A DNA stretch of 45,803 nt from contig JANQSF010000149.1 in assembly GCA_028284155.1 (NCBI GenBank), positions 1 to 45,803 on the forward strand. Reading direction: 5' to 3'. Positions 8,773-17,900 of this stretch are shown here, piece by piece. The notes under the pieces are model-generated. The model ran no database searches. It was given only the letters and a program-made list of their open reading frames with translations, and was not told the origin of the DNA. Source of the stretch: Phycisphaeraceae bacterium (GTDB taxonomy: Bacteria > Planctomycetota > Phycisphaerae > Phycisphaerales > Phycisphaeraceae). Each line of letters begins with the position of its first letter. Within the stretch, counting starts at the first letter, position 1. A program made the translations under genes and the position numbers.

Positions 8773-10176
8773 GGGATCGTCCAGATTGGCGGCCTGCTTC
8801 ATTAACATCGTCTCCAAGCGGTCATACGCGGCCCCGGCTTGCCCGGTATTCGGGCGACCCAAGGGCCGCGACTCGGCCGGGTCGGCTGTCAGATCGTAAA
8901 ACGCCTCTCGACCGGGGTGTTGCAGGTCGCGCATCAGCTTCCACTTCGGGGTCCGGATCACCCGCATAGCCGTGGTCGCCCCGTGACGCATGTTGTACTC
9001 GGCGTACAACCCGTCGTCCCAGCCGGCGGGCTGCCCCTTGAGCAGGGGGACCATGTTGCTCCCTCGCACGGTCACGTCCTTCGGCAACGCAACGCCCGCC
9101 ATCGCAAGCAGGGTCGGGAACCAGTCGGTGTTATCGACGGTCTGCTCGATCACCGTGTCCGGCTTGACGACGCCCGGCCAGCGCACGGCCAAGGGCACGC
9201 GCAGCGACGTATCAAACATGTTCGGCCGACGCGCCGCGGGGATGTGCTGCCACTTTTTGGGCGGCGTCGGTTTGACCATCCAGAACGCGTTGCCCTTGTA
9301 ACGCAGCCCGTGATGCCCAATGTTGTAGCCGTGGTCCGACGTGAAGATGACCACGGTATTGTCGGTCAGTTTCGACTCGTCCAGTTTGGCCAGCAGTCGG
9401 CCGACGTTCCGATCGATACTACTGATCGACGCGTAGTAGTCGCGCGTCTTCTTCTTGGCAAAGTCGACCGTCAGCCCGGGGTAGCTCGGCACGGTCGGGT
9501 CGAGCTTGGCATGGTGGGCCATGTCCTCGTCGGCCACCGGCAAAAATGCCTCGTGCGGCGCGCGGTAGTGAACGCTCAACGCGAACGGGCCATCGCGGTT
9601 GCGCTCGATGAAACGCAACGCGCGGTCGGTGAGGATGTCGACGGTCAGGCCGGTGAACTTGCGAGACTCACCGTCTTCTTCAAGACGCGGGTCTTTGGTC
9701 GCGCAGCCGCCTTCAAGCTGACCCATGAAGTAGCTGTATCCAAACTTGGTCGGGTGAAACTTGGGCGCCGTGCCCAGATGCCACTTGCCGACCAGTCCCG
9801 TCGTGTAGCCCGCTTTGTTGAGCAGCCGCGGCCAGACCGGCCACTTCGGGTCCAGCCCGTGCTTCGGCTCGCCGCGCGGGTTGATCCAATCGTGGATACC
9901 CAACTCGCTCGCATAGCGACCCGTCATCAACGTCGCACGCGACGGGCTGCACACCGGTGTCGTCACAAACGCATTGGGAAACCGCGCACCCTCGCGCGCG
10001 ATGCGGTCCATGTGCGGCGTGTGCGCCTCGGTGTTACCAGAGAACCCCGTCGTCCACTCGCCCTGATCGTCCGTGTAGATAAACAGGATGTTCGGCCGCA
10101 CCTCTGCCGCCGCTTGCGGCTTAGCACAAACCCACCCCACACAAACGACCAGCAAACAAAGGAGACGTGTTGTCAT
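8761..10176 (-). CDS. Exported type I sulfatase (formylglycine-dependent)
   Basis: A 471-residue alkaline-phosphatase-superfamily sulfatase. The active-site motif CSPSR (76-80, followed by ATLMTGRY) carries the cysteine that is converted to formylglycine. The metal-binding Asp pair is in PNILFIYTDDQ (36-37). Later motifs FTSDHGYNIGHHGL and GKWHLG also fit. The ATG at 10176 starts a signal peptide (MTTRLLCLLVVCVGWVCA), so the enzyme is periplasmic or secreted. The substrate is unknown; planctomycetes use such enzymes on sulfated polysaccharides. Upstream in-frame codons run into a repeat cluster and are unlikely to be translated. The end of the signal peptide (AKPQAAAE) is encoded by a copy of a dispersed 17-mer repeat. 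The maturase that installs formylglycine is not in this window. Confidence 0.88.
   Translation of the reverse strand: MTTRLLCLLVVCVGWVCAKPQAAAEVRPNILFIYTDDQGEWTTGFSGNTEAHTPHMDRIAREGARFPNAFVTTPVCSPSRATLMTGRYASELGIHDWINPRGEPKHGLDPKWPVWPRLLNKAGYTTGLVGKWHLGTAPKFHPTKFGYSYFMGQLEGGCATKDPRLEEDGESRKFTGLTVDILTDRALRFIERNRDGPFALSVHYRAPHEAFLPVADEDMAHHAKLDPTVPSYPGLTVDFAKKKTRDYYASISSIDRNVGRLLAKLDESKLTDNTVVIFTSDHGYNIGHHGLRYKGNAFWMVKPTPPKKWQHIPAARRPNMFDTSLRVPLAVRWPGVVKPDTVIEQTVDNTDWFPTLLAMAGVALPKDVTVRGSNMVPLLKGQPAGWDDGLYAEYNMRHGATTAMRVIRTPKWKLMRDLQHPGREAFYDLTADPAESRPLGRPNTGQAGAAYDRLETMLMKQAANLDDPLIR
10109..10125 (+). repeat. Copy of the GCCGCTTGCGGCTTAGC repeat, inside the sulfatase signal peptide region
   Basis: An exact 17-base copy of a short repeat also found at 14964, 31794 and 42522. 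Read on the coding strand it supplies the codons for A-K-P-Q-A, just at the likely signal peptidase site of the sulfatase. Confidence 0.7.
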
Positions 10177-10209
10177 CAGGCCATTGTACCGGTTAACCGA
10201 TGCCGCGCG

Positions 10210-10239
10210 GGGTGCCTGTGAATGAGCGAAGCGTTTCAC
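10210..10239 (+). repeat. Half copy of the GGGTGCCTGTGAATGAGCGA palindrome family
   Basis: These 30 bases match one arm of the perfect inverted repeat at 28982-29054. The second arm is missing and is replaced by a different palindrome pair at 10257-10342. It lies upstream of the sulfatase start. Confidence 0.75.
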
Positions 10240-10256
10240 AGATGTGGTGCGGGTGT

Positions 10257-10342
10257 CACACTTTGTCCCGAAGGGCAAAGTGTGTGATTCGACCCAGTGT
10301 GTTCCGGACGCCCATCGGCACACTTTGCCGAGCCAAAGTGTG
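10257..10342. repeat. Two tandem hairpins of the CACACTTTG/CAAAGTGTG family
   Basis: The first hairpin pairs CACACTTTG (10257-10265) with CAAAGTGTG (10276-10284), extended by CCC/GGG. The second uses the same arms at 10319-10327 and 10334-10342. They lie in the 195-base gap between the sulfatase start and the amidohydrolase stop and may act as a transcription barrier between them. Confidence 0.65.
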
Positions 10343-10371
10343 GCACCCGAGCATGCGGCTCTCGCCGTGGG

Positions 10372-11712
10372 CTACTCACCCTCACTCCCCGTCCGCTCAT
10401 ACTTCTTCTGATACTTCTCATTCAGCCGCGTGTGTCGGCTCGTCAACTGCACGGCCCGTCCCTGTACATACGCGGCCTTGACATGCGTTGTGATCTCCAA
10501 AGGGTCGCCGTCCGTCACGATCAACGTCGCGTCCTTGCCGACCTTCAACGACCCGACGCGGTCGGCCACACCCAGCACCTGCGCTGGGTAGAGCGTGATC
10601 GCCTTGATCGCCTCGTCGCGCGGCAGGCCGAACGCCGCGGCCGAGGCCGCGTGGTAGGGCAGGTTGCGCACCATCGCCGCACCAAATCGGAATCGGCCGT
10701 TGATGCAGTACGTCACGTCGGCCGCGCGCAAACGCTGCGGCACGGTGAACGCCGTGTCGTACCCCTCGTCACGCCGTCGCGGCAACCGGTGCGTCCCCGC
10801 GACGATCACCGACACGCCGTGCTCCTTGAGCAGCGCGGCGCAATGCGGCGCGTCGTAGCCGCCGTAGATGATCAGCCGAACGTTCTGACGATTGGCGAAA
10901 GCGACCGCCGCCTGGATCTCCGCCAGGTCGTCAGCCGACACGATCAGCGGGACACGCCGCTCGAACACGTCGACCATCGCCTCGAATCGCGCGTCGACGG
11001 CCGACCGTTTGTGTTTGGCCTTGTCCGCCGCCCGACGCGCCTGCCAATAAGCACGCGCATCGTCGAATAGCTTTTCGAGTTGCTTCAATGCCGCGTCACG
11101 CGCCGACGCCGCCGATGTGGACGACGTGCTCGGATACCACGGCGCGTTCGGCGACATCCTCGGCCAATCGACGTGCATCCCCGCGCCGGCCCGCAGCGTC
11201 ATGTCCTCGTACGTCCAGCCGTCCAGTTGAATCACAGCCGACCGCCCCGCGATCAGCCCGCCACGCGGCGCGGTCAACGCCAACAGCACACCGTTCGCCC
11301 GCGCCACTGGGATCAACTCGCTGTCCGGGTTGACCGACACGTGTGACTGCGCACTGGGGTTGACCGAACCCGCCTCCGAATAGTCACGCGTCGCACGCAC
11401 GGCGTTGATCTCGATCAAACCCATGTCCGTGTTCGCGTCGAATAACGCGGGGTACACGTGCTTGCCGTTGACCTTGACGCGTTGCGCGCCGTCCGGAATC
11501 TTGACGTTCCGGCCGACCGCGACGATCTTGCCCTTGTCAAACACGACCGTCCCGTTCTTGATCGGCCGACCGTGCATCGTGTGAACGGTCCCGCCGACCA
11601 GCGCGATCGGCTTCGACTGCGCAGGGCCGGGGACCTCATCCGCGGCGTGGGCAGGAACGGCGAACGCCATCATCAGCACGGCCAACCAGAAACAACGCAT
11701 CAACTTGTTCAT
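10372..11712 (-). CDS. Exported amidohydrolase-like protein lacking the metal-binding HxH
   Basis: A 446-residue protein with a signal peptide (MRCFWLAVLMMAFAVPAHA) and the outline of the imidazolonepropionase-like amidohydrolase family: an N-terminal beta-sandwich segment (IALVGGTVHTMHGRPIKNGTVV), then GKHVYPALFDANTD, and a C-terminal GSLKVGKDATLIVTDGDPLE. Where active members have HxH after YPGLID, this protein has DANTD, so the first metal site is missing. It is probably catalytically dead, or works by another mechanism, perhaps as a partner of the neighbouring amidohydrolase. Its ATG overlaps the stop of the upstream gene by four bases (ATGA), a classic translationally coupled pair. It ends in a short basic/acidic tail. 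Confidence 0.78.
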   Translation of the reverse strand: MNKLMRCFWLAVLMMAFAVPAHAADEVPGPAQSKPIALVGGTVHTMHGRPIKNGTVVFDKGKIVAVGRNVKIPDGAQRVKVNGKHVYPALFDANTDMGLIEINAVRATRDYSEAGSVNPSAQSHVSVNPDSELIPVARANGVLLALTAPRGGLIAGRSAVIQLDGWTYEDMTLRAGAGMHVDWPRMSPNAPWYPSTSSTSAASARDAALKQLEKLFDDARAYWQARRAADKAKHKRSAVDARFEAMVDVFERRVPLIVSADDLAEIQAAVAFANRQNVRLIIYGGYDAPHCAALLKEHGVSVIVAGTHRLPRRRDEGYDTAFTVPQRLRAADVTYCINGRFRFGAAMVRNLPYHAASAAAFGLPRDEAIKAITLYPAQVLGVADRVGSLKVGKDATLIVTDGDPLEITTHVKAAYVQGRAVQLTSRHTRLNEKYQKKYERTGSEGE

Positions 11713-14700
11713 CGCCCACCCCCTTGCATCTCCAACCGACGCCGGTGCGCCGCCGTGTTCTGGTCGCAGTGCTCGCAGAACCGGTTGATGTTTTCCCAGA
11801 ACGCCCCGTCAGCCTTTGACTTCTCGCCCGCCTTTTTCATCGGCTCGCCCGAGTCGAGGATGCGCTGGATCAGTTTCGCACGCATCTGCGAGACGCGCTG
11901 CCGCTGTTTCAGGTCGGCGTGGCGGTCGAACACCTTCCGACCGTCAACCCACGTCTGCTCGCAGCGTGTGAATGTCGACATCGGCTGCCCGTTCCACACG
12001 ACGATGTCCGCGTCCTTGCCCGGCTCGATCGAGCCGACCCGGTGGTCGATCCGCAACTGCCGCGCGGGGTTCAGCGTCACGAACAGCAACGCCTGCTCCG
12101 GCGGCACGCCGCCGTACTTCGTCGCCTTGGCCGCCTCGGTGTTCATGCGTCGGCCGAGCTCCGCGTCATCCGAGTTGAACGAAACGACCACGCCGCGCCC
12201 GTGCATCAGTGCGCCGTTGTGCGGAATCGCGTCGTACACCTCGAACTTGTAAGCCCACCAGTCGCTGAAAGACGACCCGCCCGCGCCGTGCTTGGCGATC
12301 GCGTCGGCCACCTTGTAGCCCTCGAGCACGTGCTGGAACGTCCCGATCTTCACGCCGAAGTCATCGCACACGCGGATCAGCGCGAGGATCTCGTCCTGTC
12401 GGTAGCTGTGGCAGTGGATGATGCGGTCGCCCGACATCACCTCGGCCAGCGCGTCCAGTTCCAGGTCACGCCGCGGCGGCACGCCCTTTTTGTGCTTCTT
12501 CCACTCGTCCCACGCACGTTGATAGTCGCGGGCCGCGCGGAACGCGTCGCGCATGATCTGCTCGACGCCCATGCGCGTCTGCGGGTATCGGCCGGTCGGG
12601 TTCGACCAGTTGCTCTGCTTGACGTTCTCGCCAAGCGCGAACTTGATGCCCGGCTTGGCGGCCTTGAACTTCATCGCTTCGCCCGTCATGCCCCAGCGGA
12701 ACTTGATCACCTGGTTCTGCCCGCCGATCGGGTTGGCCGAGCCGTGCAGGATGTTCGCCGTCGTCGTCCCACCGGCGAGCTGCCTATAGATCGCGATGTC
12801 GTCGCCGTTGACAAAGTCGCCGATGCGCACTTCGGAAGTGATCGCCTGCCCCGACTCGTTCACCCCGCCGTCCGTCGCGATGTGCGAGTGGCAGTCGATC
12901 ATGCCCGGCGTGATGTGCTTGCCCTTGCAATCAACGATAACGACCTTGCCCTTCGGCCGTTCAACGTCCTGACCGACCGCGACAATCTTGCCGTCACGCA
13001 CGAGCACCGACGCGCCCTTGAGCACACCGGCCGGCCCACACGTCCACACCGTCGCGTTGCGGAACAGGACGGTCGGCTGACCCGGCTGCTTCGTCACGCC
13101 GAACGCGCCCAGTGGGTAGTTCACGTCGAACAGCGGGGCGGGGTCGTCCGCTTTGTCTTCGTCCTTGTCTTCGTCTGTCACGTCTTCCTTATCGGGTTTG
13201 TCATCTGCCGCGCGCTTGGCCGTACACCACCCGACCCGCCCGCTCGGCCATACGACGCGACCCTTCCAGATCGCCTCGCCGTCGCCGTTACGCGTCACTG
13301 TCACGCTCAGCCGAGCCACGCCCTCGGCACCGAACGCCGACGAGTCAAATACACCCGTCAACTGCGCCGCCACAATTGCGACATGTTTCAGCGCGACGTC
13401 CGACTCAACGCCGTCGGTGGATTCCGCCACAACCTTGGCCGACGGCTTGTCCGACTCTCCCGCGATCTCGACGGTCAACGACCTCGGTTTGCCCTTCACG
13501 CCCTGCATCGTCACCTTCCACGTCCCGCGCGGGTCAACCGTCGGCTCCGGCTTGTGCTCGAACCGCCGCCCGTCCACCCACGTCTCCACGATGCGCGTCT
13601 TCTCCGCAAACAGGTCGCCGTCGGTGACGATGAAACTGGCCGTCTTGCCCGCGGCGAGCGTGCCGTGCGTCTTGTCGATGTTGAGAAGCCGCGCGGGGTT
13701 GATCGTCAGTGACCGCAGCGCCGTGTCCTGATCAAGCCCGTAGTCGACCGCCTTGCGCACCGCCGCGAGAAACTTCTTGCGGTCGTCCAGGCCGTGGCTC
13801 GTCAGCGCCAGATCCGGGTTGTGTTCCGCGACGCGAGCCGGATTCGTCGGCGCCAGGTCCCAGTGCATCAGCTCCTGCAACGACACGTTGAGCGCCGCTT
13901 CCGGCGTCGAAACATTGGGCGCCTTCGGGAAGTCGACCGGTACGATGATCGCGTTCACGCGCATCGCCTCCGGCCGACGGTACTCGCGCCCCGACCCGAC
14001 GAAAACGGCCTTGAGCTTGAACTCGTCCGCGAACCGTTTGGCGCGCAGCAGCGAGCGCTCGTGATCGGTCTTGAAGTACAGCGTGGTCTGAAGCTCTAGC
14101 GGCAGGTCTTCTGAAGGGGTAGTCGCGAAGAGGGAAGCCAACGCCGTGTTCACGCGCGCGTCGCCGACGGTCTGGCTTCGGTCGTCATCGTGCAATGGAA
14201 GAACTACGGCCGCGGTATGCCACTGCGCGTCGTACAACGCCTGCCTCGCCAACGCCACCGCGCCCATCGGCGAGCGCGGGTAGCCCCCACTCCGCGAACG
14301 ATCGACCGTCAGCCGCACGTGTTGCGCGTCAAGTGGACGGATGATCGATGTCTGCGAGTCGCCGTCCGCCGTCGTCACGACGACGCTCGTCCCGCGGATA
14401 ACACCCGCCGACGGTGCGACCAGCCGCGCGACAATGCCCTGCCCACGGAACTGCTCGTTCAGTTTGGCATCGGGCGTGTAGTGATCCGCAACATTGACCT
14501 GCGGTCTGATCTGCTTGTTCCAATACCCCGTCCCGTCAGGTGGGGCGGGCACTTTGGTTTCGCTGTACGCATCAATCAAGCCCGGATAAACCGTCTTGCC
14601 CGTCAAGTCGATGACACGCGCGCCGGCCGGGATCTTCACATCGCTCCCGACCGCTTTGATCTCGCCCGCGTCGATCACGAGTGTGCCGTGCTCGATCTCG

Positions 14701-14885
14701 ATGAGTCGGTTCTTCGTGCGCTTGTCCGGGTCGGGTGTGACGATCCGCGCGTTGGTCAGCGCAAATAACCGCGGCGTCCGGTCGCGCAGCCCCTGCTCCG
14801 GCCGAGTCGGGTCGTCCTGCGCCAACGACGAAATACCAGTGATCGCCACGCACGCGGCGCAGACGATCGCAACGATCTTTCTCAT
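11709..14885 (-). CDS. Exported double amidohydrolase (inactive-looking first domain, intact second domain)
   Basis: A 1,058-residue protein. The ATG at 14885 has GGAGA about eight bases upstream and begins a signal peptide (MRKIVAIVCAACVAITGISS). The first amidohydrolase-like domain (about 35-440) has GKTVYPGLIDAYSETK where HxH is expected, so its metal site is lost. A beta-rich linker (about 450-590, starting PRGTWKVTMQG) and an acidic stretch (KPDKEDVTDEDKDEDK) follow. The second domain (about 600-1020) keeps the expected ligands: ITPGMIDCHSHIATDGG near 662, HCHSY near 823, HVLEGYK near 852 and SFNSDDAELGRR near 903. A metal-dependent hydrolase of cyclic amides or peptides in the periplasm is expected; the substrate is unknown. 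It is the first gene of a two-gene operon with another amidohydrolase-like gene. Confidence 0.85.
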   Translation of the reverse strand: MRKIVAIVCAACVAITGISSLAQDDPTRPEQGLRDRTPRLFALTNARIVTPDPDKRTKNRLIEIEHGTLVIDAGEIKAVGSDVKIPAGARVIDLTGKTVYPGLIDAYSETKVPAPPDGTGYWNKQIRPQVNVADHYTPDAKLNEQFRGQGIVARLVAPSAGVIRGTSVVVTTADGDSQTSIIRPLDAQHVRLTVDRSRSGGYPRSPMGAVALARQALYDAQWHTAAVVLPLHDDDRSQTVGDARVNTALASLFATTPSEDLPLELQTTLYFKTDHERSLLRAKRFADEFKLKAVFVGSGREYRRPEAMRVNAIIVPVDFPKAPNVSTPEAALNVSLQELMHWDLAPTNPARVAEHNPDLALTSHGLDDRKKFLAAVRKAVDYGLDQDTALRSLTINPARLLNIDKTHGTLAAGKTASFIVTDGDLFAEKTRIVETWVDGRRFEHKPEPTVDPRGTWKVTMQGVKGKPRSLTVEIAGESDKPSAKVVAESTDGVESDVALKHVAIVAAQLTGVFDSSAFGAEGVARLSVTVTRNGDGEAIWKGRVVWPSGRVGWCTAKRAADDKPDKEDVTDEDKDEDKADDPAPLFDVNYPLGAFGVTKQPGQPTVLFRNATVWTCGPAGVLKGASVLVRDGKIVAVGQDVERPKGKVVIVDCKGKHITPGMIDCHSHIATDGGVNESGQAITSEVRIGDFVNGDDIAIYRQLAGGTTTANILHGSANPIGGQNQVIKFRWGMTGEAMKFKAAKPGIKFALGENVKQSNWSNPTGRYPQTRMGVEQIMRDAFRAARDYQRAWDEWKKHKKGVPPRRDLELDALAEVMSGDRIIHCHSYRQDEILALIRVCDDFGVKIGTFQHVLEGYKVADAIAKHGAGGSSFSDWWAYKFEVYDAIPHNGALMHGRGVVVSFNSDDAELGRRMNTEAAKATKYGGVPPEQALLFVTLNPARQLRIDHRVGSIEPGKDADIVVWNGQPMSTFTRCEQTWVDGRKVFDRHADLKQRQRVSQMRAKLIQRILDSGEPMKKAGEKSKADGAFWENINRFCEHCDQNTAAHRRRLEMQGGGR

Positions 14886-14963
14886 GGTGCGGTCTCCAGT
14901 CCGACCGAGTCCGGTTTGTCCCCTGAACACAGCCAATAGCATAGCACGGCCGCCCAGTCGGCA

Positions 14964-14982
14964 GCCGCTTGCGGCTTAGCGC
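14964..14982 (+). repeat. Intergenic copy of the GCCGCTTGCGGCTTAGCGC repeat
   Basis: An exact 19-mer lying in the 110-base gap between the giant surface protein (ends 14997) and the double amidohydrolase (starts 14885). The same 19-mer occurs in reverse at 31794-31812 and 42522-42540. Confidence 0.75.
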
Positions 14983-14996
14983 TCCCCCAATCTCAC

Positions 14997-17900
14997 CTAG
15001 ACCGTCAACACAAACCGCCCCGTCCCGTCTGTCAACGGGTCGATCCGGCCCTTATTGATGCTCGCCGTCTTTGGGAACGCGCCGGCCGTGAACATCACGT
15101 CGCCCGCCGTCGGCGCCGTTCCGCCGATCGTGATCGACTTGATGAAGTTGTCATCTCCGCCCTTGAAGTCGCCGGGGTCGAGCGTCAGGAAGCTGTTGTC
15201 AGCACCCGGGTCGACGCCCGCGATCACCATCGTGCCGCCGGTGACGTTGCCGCCGACCTTGAACGTGCCGATGTCGTTCGGCAGCGCGCTGCCCATCGGC
15301 CCGCCGGCGATGATCGTCGCGCCCGTCATCGTCGTCTTGACATCGACCTTGCCGAACGCGAACGCCGCGGCGAAGCCGTCGAACTCGGCCTTGCTGGTCA
15401 GCCCGCGCACCTCGCCCTCGAACACGGCGTCGAACGTGTTGTCAAACGCGCCGCCGGTGATGTTGCCGCTCTCGCCCGTGACCCGCCACATGTTGCTGGC
15501 CGTGCCGTCGATCGTCGCGCCGCCAAGCTGACTGCGGGCCGTGCTCGTGCCCGGCGCATTGACGGTCAGGTTCGCGCCGAAGTCGCCTTCCGTGTCACGG
15601 TCGCCCGTGATCTTGACGTTCTTCGCGTCCAGGAAAACCGCGTCGCCCGTCAGCCAGCGCACCGCCTGCACGTTGCCCGTCGAGCCGGCGTTCACGCTCG
15701 CTTGGGCAGTTAGCCCAAGCCGAAGCGTTTTGAGCGCCTCGCTGATATTCACAATCAGGTCGTTCACCGCGCCGCGCAGGTCGACCGTGCCCGACGAACC
15801 CTGCACATCCACGTCGAGGTCTTCGACCGCGCCGTCGCCCTTGATCGAACCCAGATCGTCGCGCACCCGCGTGTTCGTCGAGCCGGCGATGTCGATGTCG
15901 ACATTCGTGATGTCGCCCGCCGCGCCGCTCTTGTTGTCCTTGCGCGTCTGCAACTGCTTGATGCTGTCCACGTCAAACGTCGAGTCCGACAGGTCGTTGA
16001 ACTGCAGCGTGCCGAAGTCGCCGCCGGTCAGCGTCAGGCCGGTCACGTTGTCGCCGGTCACCTTGTTCGCGCCGGCCGGCTCGCCGCCATCCGGGTTGAA
16101 GGTCAGCACAGCCGTGTTGATGTTCCCGCCGATCGCGACGTTCGTCGCCTCGCCCACGGTCGTGAACATCAGGTTGTTCGCATCGCCCTTCGTCTTGAAG
16201 TTGCTCAGCGTCGAACGGGCCCGCGAGTCGGGCGGCGGGCCGTTGAGGGCGATCGTCACGTTGGTGATGTCGCCGTCGATGTCGTTGCGGTTGTCGCCGC
16301 GGATGTCAGCCGTCTTGCCGAAGTTCGCCGTCAGCGACCCGCCGATCCACTCCGCCGCCTGCAACGTCCCGAACTCGTCGAACACCAGGTCGACGTCCGT
16401 CATCGAGCCGGACACGCCGAATTTGTTGACCTTGCTGGCCACCATGAACGTCGAATTGCTGACCGAACTCTTGAACGTCAGGTTGCCCACGTCGCCGATG
16501 ATGTCAGCCATCACGCCGTCCACCGGGCCGGCGATCGACGTGTTGCCCAGCACCATGCGCGCGTCCGGGTCTTCCAGGTCGAGGTCAGCCTCGAACCGCC
16601 CGTGCACGTTGTCGCGGGAATTACCCTTGATCGTCATCCGATTCAGACTCGTGCCCTGCAACAGGTCACGCGTCGAGCCGGGCGTGTCCGTCCATTCGGT
16701 CGCCGTGAACGAGTTGATCGCGATGCCCGAGATCAAGACGAGGTCGTTGATGACGTTGAATTGATACGTCGTCTTGTCGCGGTCGTCCGCCCCCTGGCCT
16801 TCCACGGTGATCGTCGCCTCGCCGGTCACGTCGTGCAGACGCACATTCTTGGCGATGCCCGTCACGGTCAACTCGCGCGACAGGTCGACCTTGTCGGCCT
16901 TGATCTGATTCACTGAGCCCTCGACAATGATGCGCCCAACCCGCGTGATGCCCGTCGGGCCCTTGACCGACACGCTCAACGACGTGCGGTCGTCGGAGCC
17001 GGTCACGCTGATCTGGAACGCGTCGCCGACGGGCTGATTGCCGATGTCCGGCACGCGCACGATCGCCGTGCCGTTGCCACTGATCGACACCGTCACATCA
17101 TTGCCTTGGCCGTCGACGTACTCGACCTTATCCCGACCCTGCGCGATCAGGTCGATGAAGTTGCTCGCCTTGATGCGGACGTTGTCGATCGACACCTGCG
17201 CGTTGACCGCGCCGGCCGACACCAGCCGAAACTCGAGCACGGCGTCCTGCGCGCCGGCGAACTGCGTCAGGTCGATCTCGCCCGACATCTGTGGCACGCC
17301 CTGCGCGAAGTCGGCCGCGGGCCGATCGAACAAGGTCGTCGTCTCGCCGCCGACCGTGATCGTCGCGACCAGGCTGTCGCCGTCGCCGATGTCGTCGAAC
17401 GTGAAGTCGAACGTCAATTCCGCGACGTTCTCCGGCAGGTCGAGCGTGACCGACATCGCCGCGTCGGACGACTCGGCCAATTGAGCTTGTCCGTTGACCT
17501 GTTGCACATCGCCGGTGACGATGACATAGTCGCCCAGGTCATTGGTGAACAGCTCTTCGCTGACGATGTCGGTCACCGTGCCGGTGATCGGGAAGGTGAA
17601 CGGGTTTTCGTCCGGGTCGTTGCTGGGGATGACGATGTCGCCGGAGAAGACGCCAAGCTCGTCGCTGGGCAGGATGACCGTCATCGTCTCGACGAAACCC
17701 GGGCCGATGTTCGAGAGCGGTGTGTCCAGCGGGTCGAGCTCGAAACCGTCCGGCAGTTGGATCGCGCCAAGCGTCAGCAGGTCGGTGCCGGCGTTGATGA
17801 TGTTGAACTGGATGGCCACGTCGCCCGACTGCGTCAACACCGTGCCGAAGTCGACGGCTTCTGCCTGCCCGTTGTCGATCGGCTGCCCGCCGAGCGTGAC

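Noticed and set aside
11919..13712. A 597-codon plus-strand frame opposite the double amidohydrolase
   Set aside because: Antisense artefact; the minus-strand protein has a ribosome-binding site, signal peptide and catalytic motifs.
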